Shown here: positions 53,140-63,802 of the stretch, in pieces
Numbering within the stretch: the stretch's first letter is position 1
Layout of the letters: each line of letters opens with the position of its first letter
DNA from: Craterostigma plantagineum
Taxonomy: Eukaryota > Streptophyta > Magnoliopsida > Lamiales > Linderniaceae
DNA length: 64,000 nt
Assembly (NCBI GenBank): GCA_027422505.1
Contig: JAPQWV010000405.1
Span: 1-64,000, forward strand
Reading direction: 5' to 3'
Notes under the pieces: generated by a model
Database searches by the model: none
What the model was told of the DNA's origin: nothing
Seen by the model: the letters and a program-made list of their open reading frames with translations, nothing else
Made by a program: the position numbers and the translations under genes

Positions 53140-53620
53140 TGTTAGGAAAAGGTATGAATGAAATTAATACTAAGAGGTATATTTAAAAGGGTGTACTAAT
53201 TAAGCAAAAGGTTCTTTAATATAAAGATGTATTTTTTCATGAATAGACACATGCAAAGGGATACTTCTCTTGGTATTGAAAACCTAAACCTATAAATACC
53301 CCACATGAGTTATCATTGAAGATTATTCAAAAGCATTAAAAATTCTCTACATTTCATACATATCACTTGTGTTCTTGTTAGTCCCAAAGCAAGAGTATTT
53401 GTTCGTCGAGTTTGGCGTATTTGAGATACCGCTATATTCCAAACGTAAGTCGTTGTATCTCGGAGGCGTTTACCGTAAACCGTGGGTATTAGCGGGGTAA
53501 TTTCGTCTTCAAGAGAGCGTGTATCACGTGCCTCGACTTGTGATTTGTTCACACCATTACCGCTGAAAATATTTGCTGCTTCGCTCGAAGATAAAGGCGC
53601 TAACCAACGGAGAACCAACA
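53140..53620 (+). repeat. left LTR of the copia element
   Basis: TGTTAGGAAAAGG...GAACCAACA; TATAAATA at about 53291. Flanked by GCCAG at 53135-53139. Confidence 0.93.
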
Positions 53621-53738
53621 TTTGAAGACGAAATTATTATTATTCTTATTGTTGGAGACAAGCCGCTCCTCGTTTCAAGTGAAGACGAGACCGTGTGCGA
53701 AGGAAGCAAGTCATATAAATATTTGAAGATATATTAAG

Positions 53739-56700
53739 ATGGCAACCGACGATAATCAGAATGTGATGCCGTCTACCGCCCACATCGTTCCCATGGTAAC
53801 AGCCGCTCCCATGCATGGCGAACGACCGCCGAAATTCAGCGGCGCCGACTTCAAAAGGTGGCAACAAAAAATGCTATTTTACCTTACGACTCTCTCTCTT
53901 TCTCGATTTCTTTCGGAGGACCCGATGACCGTCCCCGAATGTGAGACCGACGCTCAAAAGCGTGCGGCCTCGGATGCATGGCATCATAGTGATTTCTTGT
54001 GTAGAAATTACATTTTAAACGGACTAGACGATTCCCTTTACAATGTCTATAGTCCGATTGAAACGGCAAAGGAATTATGGAATTCCTTGGAGATAAAGTA
54101 CAAATCGGAAGATGCCGGGATTAAGAAATTTCTCGTTGGCAAATTCCTGAAGTATGTAATGGTCGACACCAAATCGGTGGTGAGTCAAGTGCAAGAAATT
54201 CAGATTATTCTTCACGACTTGTCGGAAGAAAAATTAATCGTGAACGAGGCTTTTCAAGTGGCTGCAATAATTGAAAAGTTGCCGCCTATGTGGAAAGACT
54301 TCAAGAACTATCTTATGCATAAACGTAAGGAAATGCGACTCGAAGATTTGATAGTTCGACTCCGGATTGAGGAAGACAACCGAAAATCCGAAGCAAAGGC
54401 GAAGCGAAGCGAGTTCGAGGCTAAGGCAAATTTGGCCGAGCCAAGCTTCAACAAAAAGCGCAAGCAACCCACGGGTGGAAAGTCCACGGGTGGTAAGCAA
54501 CCCCAAGCAAGCTTCAAAAAGTTTAAAGGAAGCTGCTACAACTGTGGTAAACCTGGGCATCTTGCAAAAGACTGCCGTCTCCCAAAGAAAGTTAGAGAAA
54601 GCGCTCATATGGTCGAGAACAAATCAATTCACAATGATTTATCAGAACAAGACCTCACGGCCGTGATCCAAGAAGTTAATTTGGTTGATAATCCACGAGA
54701 ATGGTGGATCGATACGGGAGCAACTCGACACATTTGCGCCGATAAAAATATGTTTTCGTCCTACACCCCGACTGACGGAAGGAAGCTATTCATGGGAAAC
54801 TCTTCGACATCTGACGTCGTGGGGACAGGCAAGGTGGTGCTAAAAATGACATCGGGCAAAGAGTTAACGCTAACGGACGTGCTGCATGTCCCAGACATCC
54901 GGAAGAATTTGGTGTCAGGCGCTCTTTTGAGCAAAGCTGGCTTTAGATTAGTCTTTGAATCTGATAAGTTTGTTTTGACTAAGAATGGTATCTTCTTAGC
55001 TAAAGGGTACCTAAATGAGGGCCTTTTCAAGATGAATGTGATGAATGTAATCCGCCAAGAGGCGAAGAATAAAGAAAGTATTTCTTATTTGTTGGAGTGT
55101 TCTAATCTGTGGCATGATAGACTTGGACACGTAAACTTTAACACAATTAAAAGATTGGTGAATCTAGATTTGATACCAAAAGTTAAAATCGATTCTCATA
55201 ACAAGTGCGAAACTTGTGTTGAAGCAAAAATGGTCAAAGCACCGTTTAAGCCAGTGGCTAGAAGCACGAATCCACTCGAATTAATTCACACTGATATTTG
55301 TGATTTAAAGTTTGTGCAAACTCGAGGTGGAATGAAATACTTTATAACATTTATTGATGATTGCACAAGGTATTGCTATGTCTACCTACTAAAGAGTAAA
55401 GACGAAGCTTTAGATGCTTTTAAGAAGTATAAAGCAGAGGTCGAGAATCAACTCACTCGAAAAATTAAGGCGATTAGAAGCGATCGCGGAGGCGAGTATG
55501 TGGCCCCGTTTGACGAAATATGCAAAGAATCTGGTATTATTCATCAAAAAACGGCACCGTACTCACCTCAATCTAACGGAATAGCTGAAAGAAAGAATCG
55601 AACTCTAAAGGAGATGATGAATGCGCTTTTAGTAAGCTCGGGTCTACCCCAAAATTTGTGGGGGGAAGCGATTCTTTCAGCAAATTATATACTTAATAAA
55701 ATACCCCATAAAAGTCGGGACGAAACGCCATATGAACTATGGAAGGGACACAAGCCTACCTATAAATATTTAAAAGTGTGGGGGTGTTTGGCAAAAGTCG
55801 AAATACCAAAGCCGAAACAGGTCAAGATAGGACCTAAAACTATTGATTGCATATTCATCGGTTATGCTAATAATAGCAGTGCTTATCGATTCTTGGTGTA
55901 TAAATCTGAAAATTCAGATTTTCATAATGGAATGACTATTGAGTCTAGAAATGCGGTGTTCTTTGAGAACGTATTTCCTCTTAAAAATAAGGAAGAAAGA
56001 ATCTCACGAAAAAGGACAGCTGACGAGGCCGAGCTACCTCATAAAGGTGAGGAAGAACCTAGGCGAAGTAAAAGGACCAAGGTGCCCAAATCCTTTGGTC
56101 CTGATTTTACAATTTATATGGCAGAGGATGAACCACGAACTATTCGTGAAGCTTTGGCAAGTCCAGAAGCACCTCTTTGGAAAGAAGCCATCAATAGTGA
56201 AATAGAATCCATCATGTTTAATAATACATGGGAGTTAGTTGATCTCCCTCCGGGTTGCAAACCTTTAGGATGCAAGTGGATCCTTAAAAGGAAATATAAG
56301 ACGGATGGAACTATTGATAAATATAAAGCCCGATTGGTTGTAAAAGGGTTTAAGCAAACAGAAGGATACGATTTCTTTGATACGTATTCTCCGGTGACTA
56401 GAATCACGTCTATACGTGTATTAATTGCGATTGCATCCTTGCATGACCTTGAAATTCATCAAATGGACGTGAAAACGGCCTTTCTAAATGGAGACCTCGA
56501 GGAAGAAATTTATATGGAACAACCCGAGGGGTTCATTGCACCCGGGAAAGAGGCCAAGGTGTGTCGATTAGTTAAGTCTCTTTATGGACTAAAACAAGCA
56601 CCTAAACAATGGCATGAGAAGTTTGACAAAACAATGTTATCAAATGGATTTAAAATCAATGAATGTGATAAGTGCGTCTACATTAAAGGTACCGCTGATT

Positions 56701-57593
56701 CATTTATAATCGTGTGTCTGTACGTAGACGACATGTTGATCCTTGGGAAAAATAATGATTTAATTGCAAATACCAAGAAGATGTTGAAAAAGAATTTCGA
56801 CATAAAAGATATGGGAAAAGCCGATGTTATCTTAGGAATTAAAATCGCTAGGAACTCGGAAGGACTTGTTTTATCACAATCCCATTACGTTGAAAGTATG
56901 TTGAAGAGGTTCAATGCGTTTGACAGACCTCCGGCTAAGACGCCTGTTGATTTAACTCAACACTTGGCTAAGAACAGAGGTGAACCAGTTTCTCAGCTAG
57001 AATATTCTCGAATAATTGGGAGCTTGATGTACTTAATGAACTGTACGCGCCCCGATATAGCCTATTCAGTGAGCAAACTAAGTAGGTTCACAAGCAACCC
57101 CAGCAACGATCATTGGAGTGCTCTTATTCGTGTACTAGGATACTTAAAGCACACTATGAGCTTGGGAATAACGTATACAAGATATCCCGCAGTGCTTGAG
57201 GGGTACTGCGATGCAAATTGGATATCAGATACAAACGACTCAAAGTCGACTAGTGGCTACGTGTTCACTATAGGTGGAGGAGCCGGGGAAGAAGCTGAAT
57301 GGCTTAGAAATTTCTTAGAAGATATTCCGTGTTGGAATAAACCGGTGCCCGCCGTAATGATACATTGTGACAATCAATCGGCGATCGGAAGGGCACAAAG
57401 TAGTTTGTACAACGGTAAGTCTCGACATATACGTCGGAGGCATAATACAATAAGACAATTAATCTCGAATGGGGTTATTTCGGTTGACTATATAAAGTCG
57501 AAGGAAAACCTAGCGGATCCGCTTACCAAAGGCATAAATCGAGATCAAATGTACAAACTGGTTAGTGGAATGGGTTTAAAATCCACAACATAA
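53739..57593 (+). CDS. copia gag-pol polyprotein with RNase H deletion
   Basis: 1284 codons, no stop or frameshift. Gag about 20-240. Zinc knuckle at about 265-278 ([14 protein letters not shown]). Protease active site DTGATRHIC near 326. GAG-pre-integrase [11 protein letters not shown] near 457. Integrase D in [10 protein letters not shown] in RSDRGGEY and E in [13 protein letters not shown] with YVDDMLILG near 995. RNase H begins with YCDANW near 1155 and ends with HCDNQSAI. Between TIGGGA and GEEAEWLRN (about 1181) the family normally has some 25 residues carrying the catalytic Glu; these are missing in frame. RNase H should thus be inactive, although the rest looks able to function. Confidence 0.9.
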   Translation: MATDDNQNVMPSTAHIVPMVTAAPMHGERPPKFSGADFKRWQQKMLFYLTTLSLSRFLSEDPMTVPECETDAQKRAASDAWHHSDFLCRNYILNGLDDSLYNVYSPIETAKELWNSLEIKYKSEDAGIKKFLVGKFLKYVMVDTKSVVSQVQEIQIILHDLSEEKLIVNEAFQVAAIIEKLPPMWKDFKNYLMHKRKEMRLEDLIVRLRIEEDNRKSEAKAKRSEFEAKANLAEPSFNKKRKQPTGGKSTGGKQPQASFKKFKGSCYNCGKPGHLAKDCRLPKKVRESAHMVENKSIHNDLSEQDLTAVIQEVNLVDNPREWWIDTGATRHICADKNMFSSYTPTDGRKLFMGNSSTSDVVGTGKVVLKMTSGKELTLTDVLHVPDIRKNLVSGALLSKAGFRLVFESDKFVLTKNGIFLAKGYLNEGLFKMNVMNVIRQEAKNKESISYLLECSNLWHDRLGHVNFNTIKRLVNLDLIPKVKIDSHNKCETCVEAKMVKAPFKPVARSTNPLELIHTDICDLKFVQTRGGMKYFITFIDDCTRYCYVYLLKSKDEALDAFKKYKAEVENQLTRKIKAIRSDRGGEYVAPFDEICKESGIIHQKTAPYSPQSNGIAERKNRTLKEMMNALLVSSGLPQNLWGEAILSANYILNKIPHKSRDETPYELWKGHKPTYKYLKVWGCLAKVEIPKPKQVKIGPKTIDCIFIGYANNSSAYRFLVYKSENSDFHNGMTIESRNAVFFENVFPLKNKEERISRKRTADEAELPHKGEEEPRRSKRTKVPKSFGPDFTIYMAEDEPRTIREALASPEAPLWKEAINSEIESIMFNNTWELVDLPPGCKPLGCKWILKRKYKTDGTIDKYKARLVVKGFKQTEGYDFFDTYSPVTRITSIRVLIAIASLHDLEIHQMDVKTAFLNGDLEEEIYMEQPEGFIAPGKEAKVCRLVKSLYGLKQAPKQWHEKFDKTMLSNGFKINECDKCVYIKGTADSFIIVCLYVDDMLILGKNNDLIANTKKMLKKNFDIKDMGKADVILGIKIARNSEGLVLSQSHYVESMLKRFNAFDRPPAKTPVDLTQHLAKNRGEPVSQLEYSRIIGSLMYLMNCTRPDIAYSVSKLSRFTSNPSNDHWSALIRVLGYLKHTMSLGITYTRYPAVLEGYCDANWISDTNDSKSTSGYVFTIGGGAGEEAEWLRNFLEDIPCWNKPVPAVMIHCDNQSAIGRAQSSLYNGKSRHIRRRHNTIRQLISNGVISVDYIKSKENLADPLTKGINRDQMYKLVSGMGLKSTT

Positions 57594-58129
57594 GAACAGT
57601 CTTAGCGGTAACCCAACCTTGAGAATCGGAGATCCCGAAACCTTGGTTCAATGGGAAAACTAAGTTTTGATAGTTCAGTGAAACACTTGAAAACTACACT
57701 CATTCCAAAGAACCATCAAGTGTGAAATCTGCCTAAGTGGTGAGGTTAAGTCTAGGACTTTTAATGATTCCTATACCTAGGGGTGAAGTAAGGCAGGATA
57801 CTTTTTATAGGAGAATCACCTTTGTAAGTGAATAAGTAAAATGGCCGCTTATAAACGAACACTTACTAAACCGAGATATGGTCCAAGGCCGAAATGGACA
57901 CAACGTGAGAACAAGAAATTGTTAGAACTGTCATTGTGTGAGTATTGTTGTCTTGGTGCACACAAATGGCCGGTAAGTTCAAAGCATCGCGCTACTAACC
58001 GTACAGTGTATCCGATAATATTTCACTAGAGAAGATTCAAAGCCACAAGCTATCTTTCTTGATGCAATGATAGTTCATCGGGACTTTCAAAAATTGTAAA
58101 CATGCATTTATTTCATTCATGTGGGGGAT
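57594..58129 (+). other. copia 3' internal untranslated region
   Basis: 536 bp between the pol stop and the right LTR, ending in the purine tract. A 62-codon ORF here has no recognisable domain. Confidence 0.6.
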
Positions 58130-58610
58130 TGTTAGGAAAAGGTATGAATGAAATTAATACTAAGAGGTATATTTAAAAGGGTGTACTAATTAAGCAAAAG
58201 GTTCTTTAATATAAAGATGTATTTTTCATGAATAGACACATGCAAAGGGATACTTCTCTTGGTATTGAAAACCTAAACCTATAAATACCCCACATGAGTT
58301 ATCATTGAAGATTATTCAAAAGCATTAAAAATTCTCTACATTTCATACATATCACTTGTGTTCTTGTTAGTCCCAAAGCAAGAGTATTTGTTCGTCGAAG
58401 TTTGGCGTATTTGAGATACCGCTATATTCCAAACGTAAGTCGTTGTATCTCGGAGGCGTTTACCGTAAACCGTGGGTATTAGCGGGGTAATTTCGTCTTC
58501 AAGAGAGCGTGTATCACGTGCCTCGACTTGTGATTTGTTCACACCATTACCGCTGAAAATATTTGCTGCTTCGCTCGAAGATAAAGGCGCTAACCAACGG
58601 AGAACCAACA
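58130..58610 (+). repeat. right LTR of the copia element
   Basis: Same as the left LTR except one T fewer near 58224 and one A more near 58400. Followed by GCCAG at 58611-58615. Confidence 0.93.
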
Positions 58611-59484
58611 GCCAGCCACCGCGACGTGGTACGGAAGCCCAGAAGGAGACGGAAGCGACGGAGGCGCGTGCGAGTATGGCGCACTCGTGGACGTCAAACC
58701 CTTCCGCGCGCGAGTAGGTGCAGTAAGCCCCGTCCTGTTCAAGGACGGCGAAGGCTGTGGCGCGTGTTACAAGGTGAAGTGCCTTGACGCCTCGATATGC
58801 TCGCGTAGGGCCCTAACCGTCATCATAACCGACGAGTGTCCCGACGGGTACTGTTCCAACGGAAACGTCCACTTCGACCTCAGCGGCGCCGCCTTTGGGA
58901 GGATGGCCGTCGCCGGTTCCGGCGGGCAGCTGAGGAACAGCGGGGTTATTCCCGTAATTTACCGTAGGTCTGTTTAGTCAGTATTAGTACAGTCGAAAGA
59001 GCTTAGCTGTAGTGGCAATTACTTGCTGACTTATCGTACACACTGATAATTAATTATATTTTTTAATTTCTTTTTCTGGGATATTTTTCAGGACTCCATG
59101 CAAGTATCCAGGAAAGAACATAGCTTTCCGCGTGAACGAAGGATCAACAGATTACTGGCTATCCTTATTAGTTGAGTTTGAAGATGGAGATGATGATGTT
59201 GGTTCTATGCACATAAGACAGGTAATAAAGTTGATGTACACTTAGCACTTTTAAATGAGTAAATTACTTATACAAATATTGCAGGCTGATTCGAGCGAGT
59301 GGCTAGAGATGACACACATGGGGAAGCGACGTGGTGCATAATTGCAGGACCTTTAAGAGGGCCATTCTCAGTAAAGCTCACGACTTTATCAACAGGTAAG
59401 ACACTGTCAGCAACTGAAGTGATTCCTAGGAATTGGACTACCAAAGCTACCTACCCTTCTCGCCTCAACTTCAAACTACCTTAA
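58611..59484 (+). pseudogene. beta-expansin (EXPB3-like), remainder, with frameshifts in exon 3
   Basis: Exon 1 remainder 58616-58967, exon 2 59092-59221, exon 3 59285-59484. The domain-1 barwin-like fold shows TWYGSPEGDGSDGGAC, GCGACYKVKCLD and HFDLSGAAFGRMAV. The usual GACGYG reads GACEYG. Domain 2 is CBM-like (YWLSLLVEFEDGDDDVGSMH; GPFSVKLTTLSTGKTLS). Expansins loosen cell walls outside the cell. In exon 3 the phase from exon 2 hits TAA at 59339. The rest of the domain lies in another frame from about 59320, so at least one base has been lost or gained, independently of the copia insertion. Without the breaks the length would be about 258 residues, normal for the family. Confidence 0.88.
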
Positions 59485-60011
59485 GAATTACAAGACATAG
59501 GTTCTGTGTAATAATCAATCGTTTGTGTAGCCCTCCTCAAAGGAGAGAGTGCTGCTTTGGTTATTTTATGATGTTTGGAAATTAGGTAATGTATGGCTTT
59601 TGTTTGGGGCTCTGTTTTTTCGCCATTATGATATTTGCCGCAATGCAAAGAATTAATTGAAGGTTAGTTTTCTTGGTTCACGTGCACCTTTGGTTTTATT
59701 ACACGATTGGATGGTCCAATGCTCCTCCATGTGAACGTTTGAAATCCGAACAAAAATGGCCTAGTAGTGTTTTAGCAGGTCTTCTTGCACATGGGACATT
59801 TAATTATTGACTTGTCCGATTTTCACATGAGGGTGACGGTAATAATATATTGTCGTGGTTTATTGGTACAAGGAGAAGATGAATGTGGCATTGTGGTAGT
59901 AACGTAAATAGAAACGAGGAGCAAAAATGGTTCATCTTTTATTGAAACAAGAAACATCATACGACCAGAATAAACTCAGAGCAGAAACATCTCATCGCTC
60001 TTATTCCTTTT
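59485..60011. other. intergenic, expansin 3' flank
   Basis: AT-rich; no gene or repeat recognised. Confidence 0.5.
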
Positions 60012-60276
60012 CTATGTAGTTCCCAGTATGAATAAAACAAAATCAAGACTCGCTCTCTTTCCAAAAATCGAGAAAGATACTTTTTTTAATTCTTTTATAG
60101 CAGGCGAAGTTTGACCTGCTTTAGGCGTCGCCGACTTCCCAGCATCGTCGCCGCCGCCCTTTGCTGGTGGTGGCTCAGAATCTTTCTAACCATCCTCCGA
60201 TGATGCTTAAACATCACCATCCTTCTTCTCATCTTTCTTACAATCGTTAGAACCTTCTTTATTACCATCGTTCAGT
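60012..60276 (-). pseudogene. Lys/Asp-rich coding remnant with two stops
   Basis: On minus one frame reads NDGNKEGSNDCKKDEKKDGD, stop, ASSEDG, stop, KDSEPPPAKGGGDDAGKSA, then KELKKVSFSIFGKRASLDFV to a stop at 60012. Sequence bias looks like decayed coding DNA. The upstream end is cut by a MITE. I cannot name the family. Confidence 0.35.
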
Positions 60277-60491
60277 AACTATGTATGTCAAATCAATTTT
60301 AGGACACTTTTTTTGGGTCACTACGTGTTTTTAATTTTGGAACGCTACGTTTTCATGAATTCAAAAATTAGTTTAACATAGCGACCTAAAACTCAAACAT
60401 GTATACTTAGTGATCCAAAATTAAAAATACATATACTAAATGACCCAAAAATGAGAGGGTGATCCAAAATTGATTTGACATACGTAGTTAC
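60275..60491. mobile_element. MITE with long inverted ends
   Basis: 217 bp. GTAACTATGTATGTCAAATC and its inverted partner GTAACTACGTATGTCAAATC start arms of at least 26 bp with one mismatch. Both arms reach TTTTTGGGTCA further in. No ORF. A related fragment (TAGTGATCCAAAA, TTAGTGACCTAAAAT) follows at 60515-60560. Confidence 0.75.
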
Positions 60492-60639
60492 TTACCTACT
60501 TTGCAATCATCAAACATAGTGATCCAAAAAAAAAATGTATACTTAGTGACCTAAAATTACAATTTGGCATTTATTATGTTATGTTTCAGCCTTGTGAATA
60601 CCTAACGTTGCATTGCTTCCTACATAACACGTCTGAATT

Positions 60640-60953
60640 ATTTTTTTTTTTATCGAGATTCAACTCAACAACGGAGACTAATGGAACACCAATTACTTTT
60701 TTTTTTCGCTCAGGTAAGTATTCCCACACAACACCACAATAGTCTCCACAATCCGATTATGTTCGGTCTGAATCGAATCTGGGATGGCTATGGCTTCCAG
60801 CGAGACCAATCCTCCATGATCTATAAGACCCAACAAAAGATCTCACAAATAACGATAGTCAAAGTTCCTAGAGAATTTGAGAGGATTTGAACCCCCGACC
60901 TCAAAGTTGAGAGTTCAGAAACCCAACTATTCTGTCAAGCTCTTGGTGGTAAA
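60640..60953 (-). mobile_element. tRNA-derived SINE-like element
   Basis: On minus the head has an A-box-like TTGACAGAATAGTTGG and a B-box GGTTCAAATCC about 40 bp later, as in tRNA-derived pol III promoters. An unrelated body follows, with A-runs at its 3' side (60699-60708 and 60640-60651). No clear target duplication. It is not a functional tRNA: no acceptor stem pairs. Confidence 0.5.
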
Positions 60954-61004
60954 TATTTTATTTCATTTAATGAAACCTAATATTGTGTGTTTTAACCAAA
61001 TTTA

Positions 61005-61180
61005 TGTGGGTACCCGACGGGCTAATCGGGTAGCATAATTCTATCCGGAACAACGACCCACAGATGATGGATCGTGAATCGAGTATCGGGACCTCTGCCC
61101 GAACTTTAACCCGATCGAGAGGATACCCGATCGCGCCGGGCCAGGTACCCGATACGAGCACCCGTTTGTCCACCCCTAGA
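61005..61180. mobile_element. degenerate GGGTACCCG-rich repeat (probable hAT MITE remnant)
   Basis: Many GGGTA(C/T)CCG/CGGGTA blocks. The right end reads, inverted, CTAGGGGTGGACAAACGGGT, typical of plant hAT-derived repeats. The left end is not clear. Confidence 0.45.
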
Positions 61181-61591
61181 GATAAAAAAAACGAGCAGAT
61201 GAAGAAGATGGGTAACATAGGTTTAATCTTTGCTTGATCCTCCTGCATTCAACAGCGTAAAGGTTTTTTAACATGGGCTCACTCATAATTGGCCCAATTA
61301 GGAGAAAAAAGTTTCCGCCCGCAGATTTTAGCCCAACCCGTAGCGTTCTAACTCGGCCCAAATAACCCTTCCCTTTACTCTGTCTGTTGTCCACCCCCTT
61401 GTTTTTTGTCGAGCTCCATTTGACACACAGCTTCGCATCATCAAATCTCATCAACTTCACCGTGTTTTTTCTTTGGACTGAACCTCCTAGTTTCAGAGGT
61501 GAAACCTTTAATTCGGTTTCTGAAAACCATAGCCGTTGGTTGGTGCCAAGAAAATAAGGTCCTTGATATCTATCGTGAGTACTACAATATA
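61181..61591. other. intergenic up to the duplication breakpoint
   Basis: No gene that I can support. Contains GGCCCA/TGGGCT motifs near 61272-61360 as found in plant promoters. Breakpoint at 61591/61592 after ACTACAATATAT. Confidence 0.45.
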
Positions 61592-61792
61592 TCGTGTTTG
61601 TCGGAGATGGGCAAAGGAAGCAATAACCCGTTTGAAAACAGAGAAATTGATCAATAAAGATTCACACGAAACGCGCTAGTAACAATAATAATAATCACGA
61701 AACGAATAAGACATACTTGAGAATGCAAATAGAATTTAATTATGATACTACCAAACCAAACTATATATCTATATATCTGACCACCATTATCA

Positions 61793-63187
61793 TCAGTAAT
61801 CTTCCAAGCTCTTGTTCTCCTTCTCAAGATCTATAACAGCACCACCATAAAAAGACGCTCGTTCGCCATCTTCTTCTTCTTGAGAATCATTACCGAGCGA
61901 GACTAAACTTTCGACATGAACGCAAACGCTGTCAAATACGTCCAAGTCAACAATCCTAAGGCTCCTCTTGCGCATCTCGTTCGGCATGTAGTAGAAGAGC
62001 GTGCTCTCCGGCTCAAGCCTCCGATAAATCGCCCCGTCTGCGCACACCCCAAACTCGTTAACGGGCGCACGTGCCTGGGGAAAAACGGGGATCCTACTCC
62101 ACTGCCGAGGCTTCATCTGCACCACCCACAGATCGGTCCAACTACGATCTACGTAAACGCAGAGCACGCAGAGGTAGCTGCCACGAAACACTCCCAGCTG
62201 CGGCGCGTAGTTATTTCCTCTCAGTAGGGGGGGGCGGGGCTGATGCAACGTGGCCCCGAATTCCTCCTCCTCCAGGTTGAAGGAGATAATTTCCCACCGC
62301 TGCGCTCCGCCCGTGTCTACGAACGTCCTCAGCCAGTACAGCATCCCGCGGACGTGCCTCGCCGTCGGATCCATCGTTCCCTTGGCCTCGTAATCGTTGC
62401 GAACCGTCCTCCACGAATCCGCCCTTAAGCTGTAGATCCTCACCGAGGTGAGCTTCGTGCCCTTCCGAGGGCGCGACGCCGCCACCACCTTGTAGTCGTC
62501 GGCGGACTCCGCGTAACCGAATCCGCACCACGAGACGGTCATCGGCCTCCCGGCGAACTCCTTCTTCTTCTTTCGCCCGTCGAAGCGCACGGGAGGCAGC
62601 TCCTTGTACCTCCGCGTCGACGGGTTCCGCAGGGCGAAATCTCCTCTTCCCGAGAAGTAGCACAGGAGGCCGTTGGAGGACCTCACGGACGATCTCGCGC
62701 CGCCAACGGGCCGATCGCGGACTCGCTTGCCCTCTCCGCTGGAGAAGTCGTAGCGTCTACGGAGCCTTTCGGAGACCAAGCGGGTCGACGTGCAGCGTCG
62801 CTTCGCGCGGCGAGCGTCGGCCCGTGAGAAGGAAGGCGTTATGGCGCAGGCGTCGAAAAGAGGCCGCGGCGTGCACGCGTCGCTCAGGGCAATCTTGTGG
62901 CGGGCCAAAGATATATCCTCCGACGATTTCGAAAAGTGGGCCCTCGCAAAAACTTCGCCGGAGATGAGAGTTCGCAGCGATTTGGACACGCACTTCAAAG
63001 TTAGTAGGGACTTCACCGAGAGGAGTGAAAGGATTTCTACGATGACGTCATGAGGGAGGTCCTCCATAATTGAACCCGCTAATCTTTTGTCTAAAACCGC
63101 GTCTGTGTTCAGCGACGGAATCAGAGGGCTCGACCGACCCTCGGCGGCGGCGGGCGCTACAAGGCTGGTGCTTGATGGCGTCGACAT
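61793..63187 (-). CDS. F-box protein with FBA-type domain, copy 2 (identical to copy 1)
   Basis: 464 residues, identical in protein and, as far as I compared, in DNA to 46965-48359: F-box at 41-88, Arg-rich linker, FBA domain. Both flanks inside the duplication are also identical, so both copies should have the same local promoter (divergent region upstream of 63187) and terminator. Beyond 61592 the 3' flank differs: copy 1 abuts the RMA-like gene, copy 2 abuts unrelated intergenic DNA. Whether both copies exist in the living genome depends on the assembly being right. Confidence 0.88.
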   Translation of the reverse strand: MSTPSSTSLVAPAAAEGRSSPLIPSLNTDAVLDKRLAGSIMEDLPHDVIVEILSLLSVKSLLTLKCVSKSLRTLISGEVFARAHFSKSSEDISLARHKIALSDACTPRPLFDACAITPSFSRADARRAKRRCTSTRLVSERLRRRYDFSSGEGKRVRDRPVGGARSSVRSSNGLLCYFSGRGDFALRNPSTRRYKELPPVRFDGRKKKKEFAGRPMTVSWCGFGYAESADDYKVVAASRPRKGTKLTSVRIYSLRADSWRTVRNDYEAKGTMDPTARHVRGMLYWLRTFVDTGGAQRWEIISFNLEEEEFGATLHQPRPPLLRGNNYAPQLGVFRGSYLCVLCVYVDRSWTDLWVVQMKPRQWSRIPVFPQARAPVNEFGVCADGAIYRRLEPESTLFYYMPNEMRKRSLRIVDLDVFDSVCVHVESLVSLGNDSQEEEDGERASFYGGAVIDLEKENKSLEDY

Positions 63188-63448
63188 TCGTATTATTTGT
63201 GGAAGATGCGTTCGTGTAAGAGGAAGATGATCAGAGAAAGAAACCTAAATTAGGCATCCAGTGGGGCTGCTGAATATTTATTGGGCTGTATTTTAAAAAT
63301 ATTAATATTCTGGCCCATTCCAATTGAATTTTCCAAAATCGATTAAGTCGGCCCCAGCCCAGAAAACACAAATACAGCAGTTTACCCTATATTATCTCCA
63401 CCGACAATTTAGCTAGGTCAAATATTATCTTGCCTGACATATTCATAT

Positions 63449-63802
63449 CACCGTCAAAATGGGCCGGCGGGCCGGGCCTGCCAGTTTTAAAAAATTACGA
63501 AAAAGAATAAAAAAAAAATTGGAAAAAAATATAACAACGAATATTTCAAACTGAAAACTATATCTAATTAAATCAACTTTTTTAATATCAATTTTTTTTT
63601 AATGTTATTAAAGTATAAATCATAATTCAAAAACATAAAAATCAATACAATTTATTAGTAAATCTATTATGTAAAATAATTTTTGGGCGGGCCGCGGGCC
63701 GCCAAAGCCCGCAGCCCTTGTGGGCATGCCCGTCCAGGCCCGCCCCCAAGTGGGCCTAAAATTTCAGAGCCAGCCCCGGGGGCCCAGACCCGTTTTGACA
63801 GT
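63449..63802. mobile_element. hAT-type MITE, copy 2
   Basis: Same element as 48621-48974, carried by the large duplication. Confidence 0.65.

Larger units (their letters stand above)
53140..58610 (+). mobile_element. full-length Ty1/copia LTR retrotransposon inside the expansin gene
   Basis: 5471 bp. LTRs 53140-53620 and 58130-58610, 481 bp each, differ only by two 1-bp indels that I could see. Target duplication GCCAG. One long gag-pol ORF. A purine tract (GTGGGGGATT) precedes the right LTR. The sequence after the left LTR (TTTGAAGACGAAATTATT) is not the usual tRNA-iMet site. RNase H lacks a stretch of about 25 residues, so this copy is probably defective despite its youth. Confidence 0.93.

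Noticed and set aside
57841..58029. 62-codon ORF after copia pol
   Set aside because: No domain, inside the untranslated 3' region; not an env gene.
60860..60953. tRNA gene on minus
   Set aside because: B box is good but no acceptor or anticodon stems pair; better read as a SINE head.
61176..61460. 94-codon minus ORF before the duplication
   Set aside because: Partly within a hAT-type remnant; no recognisable domain or conserved block.
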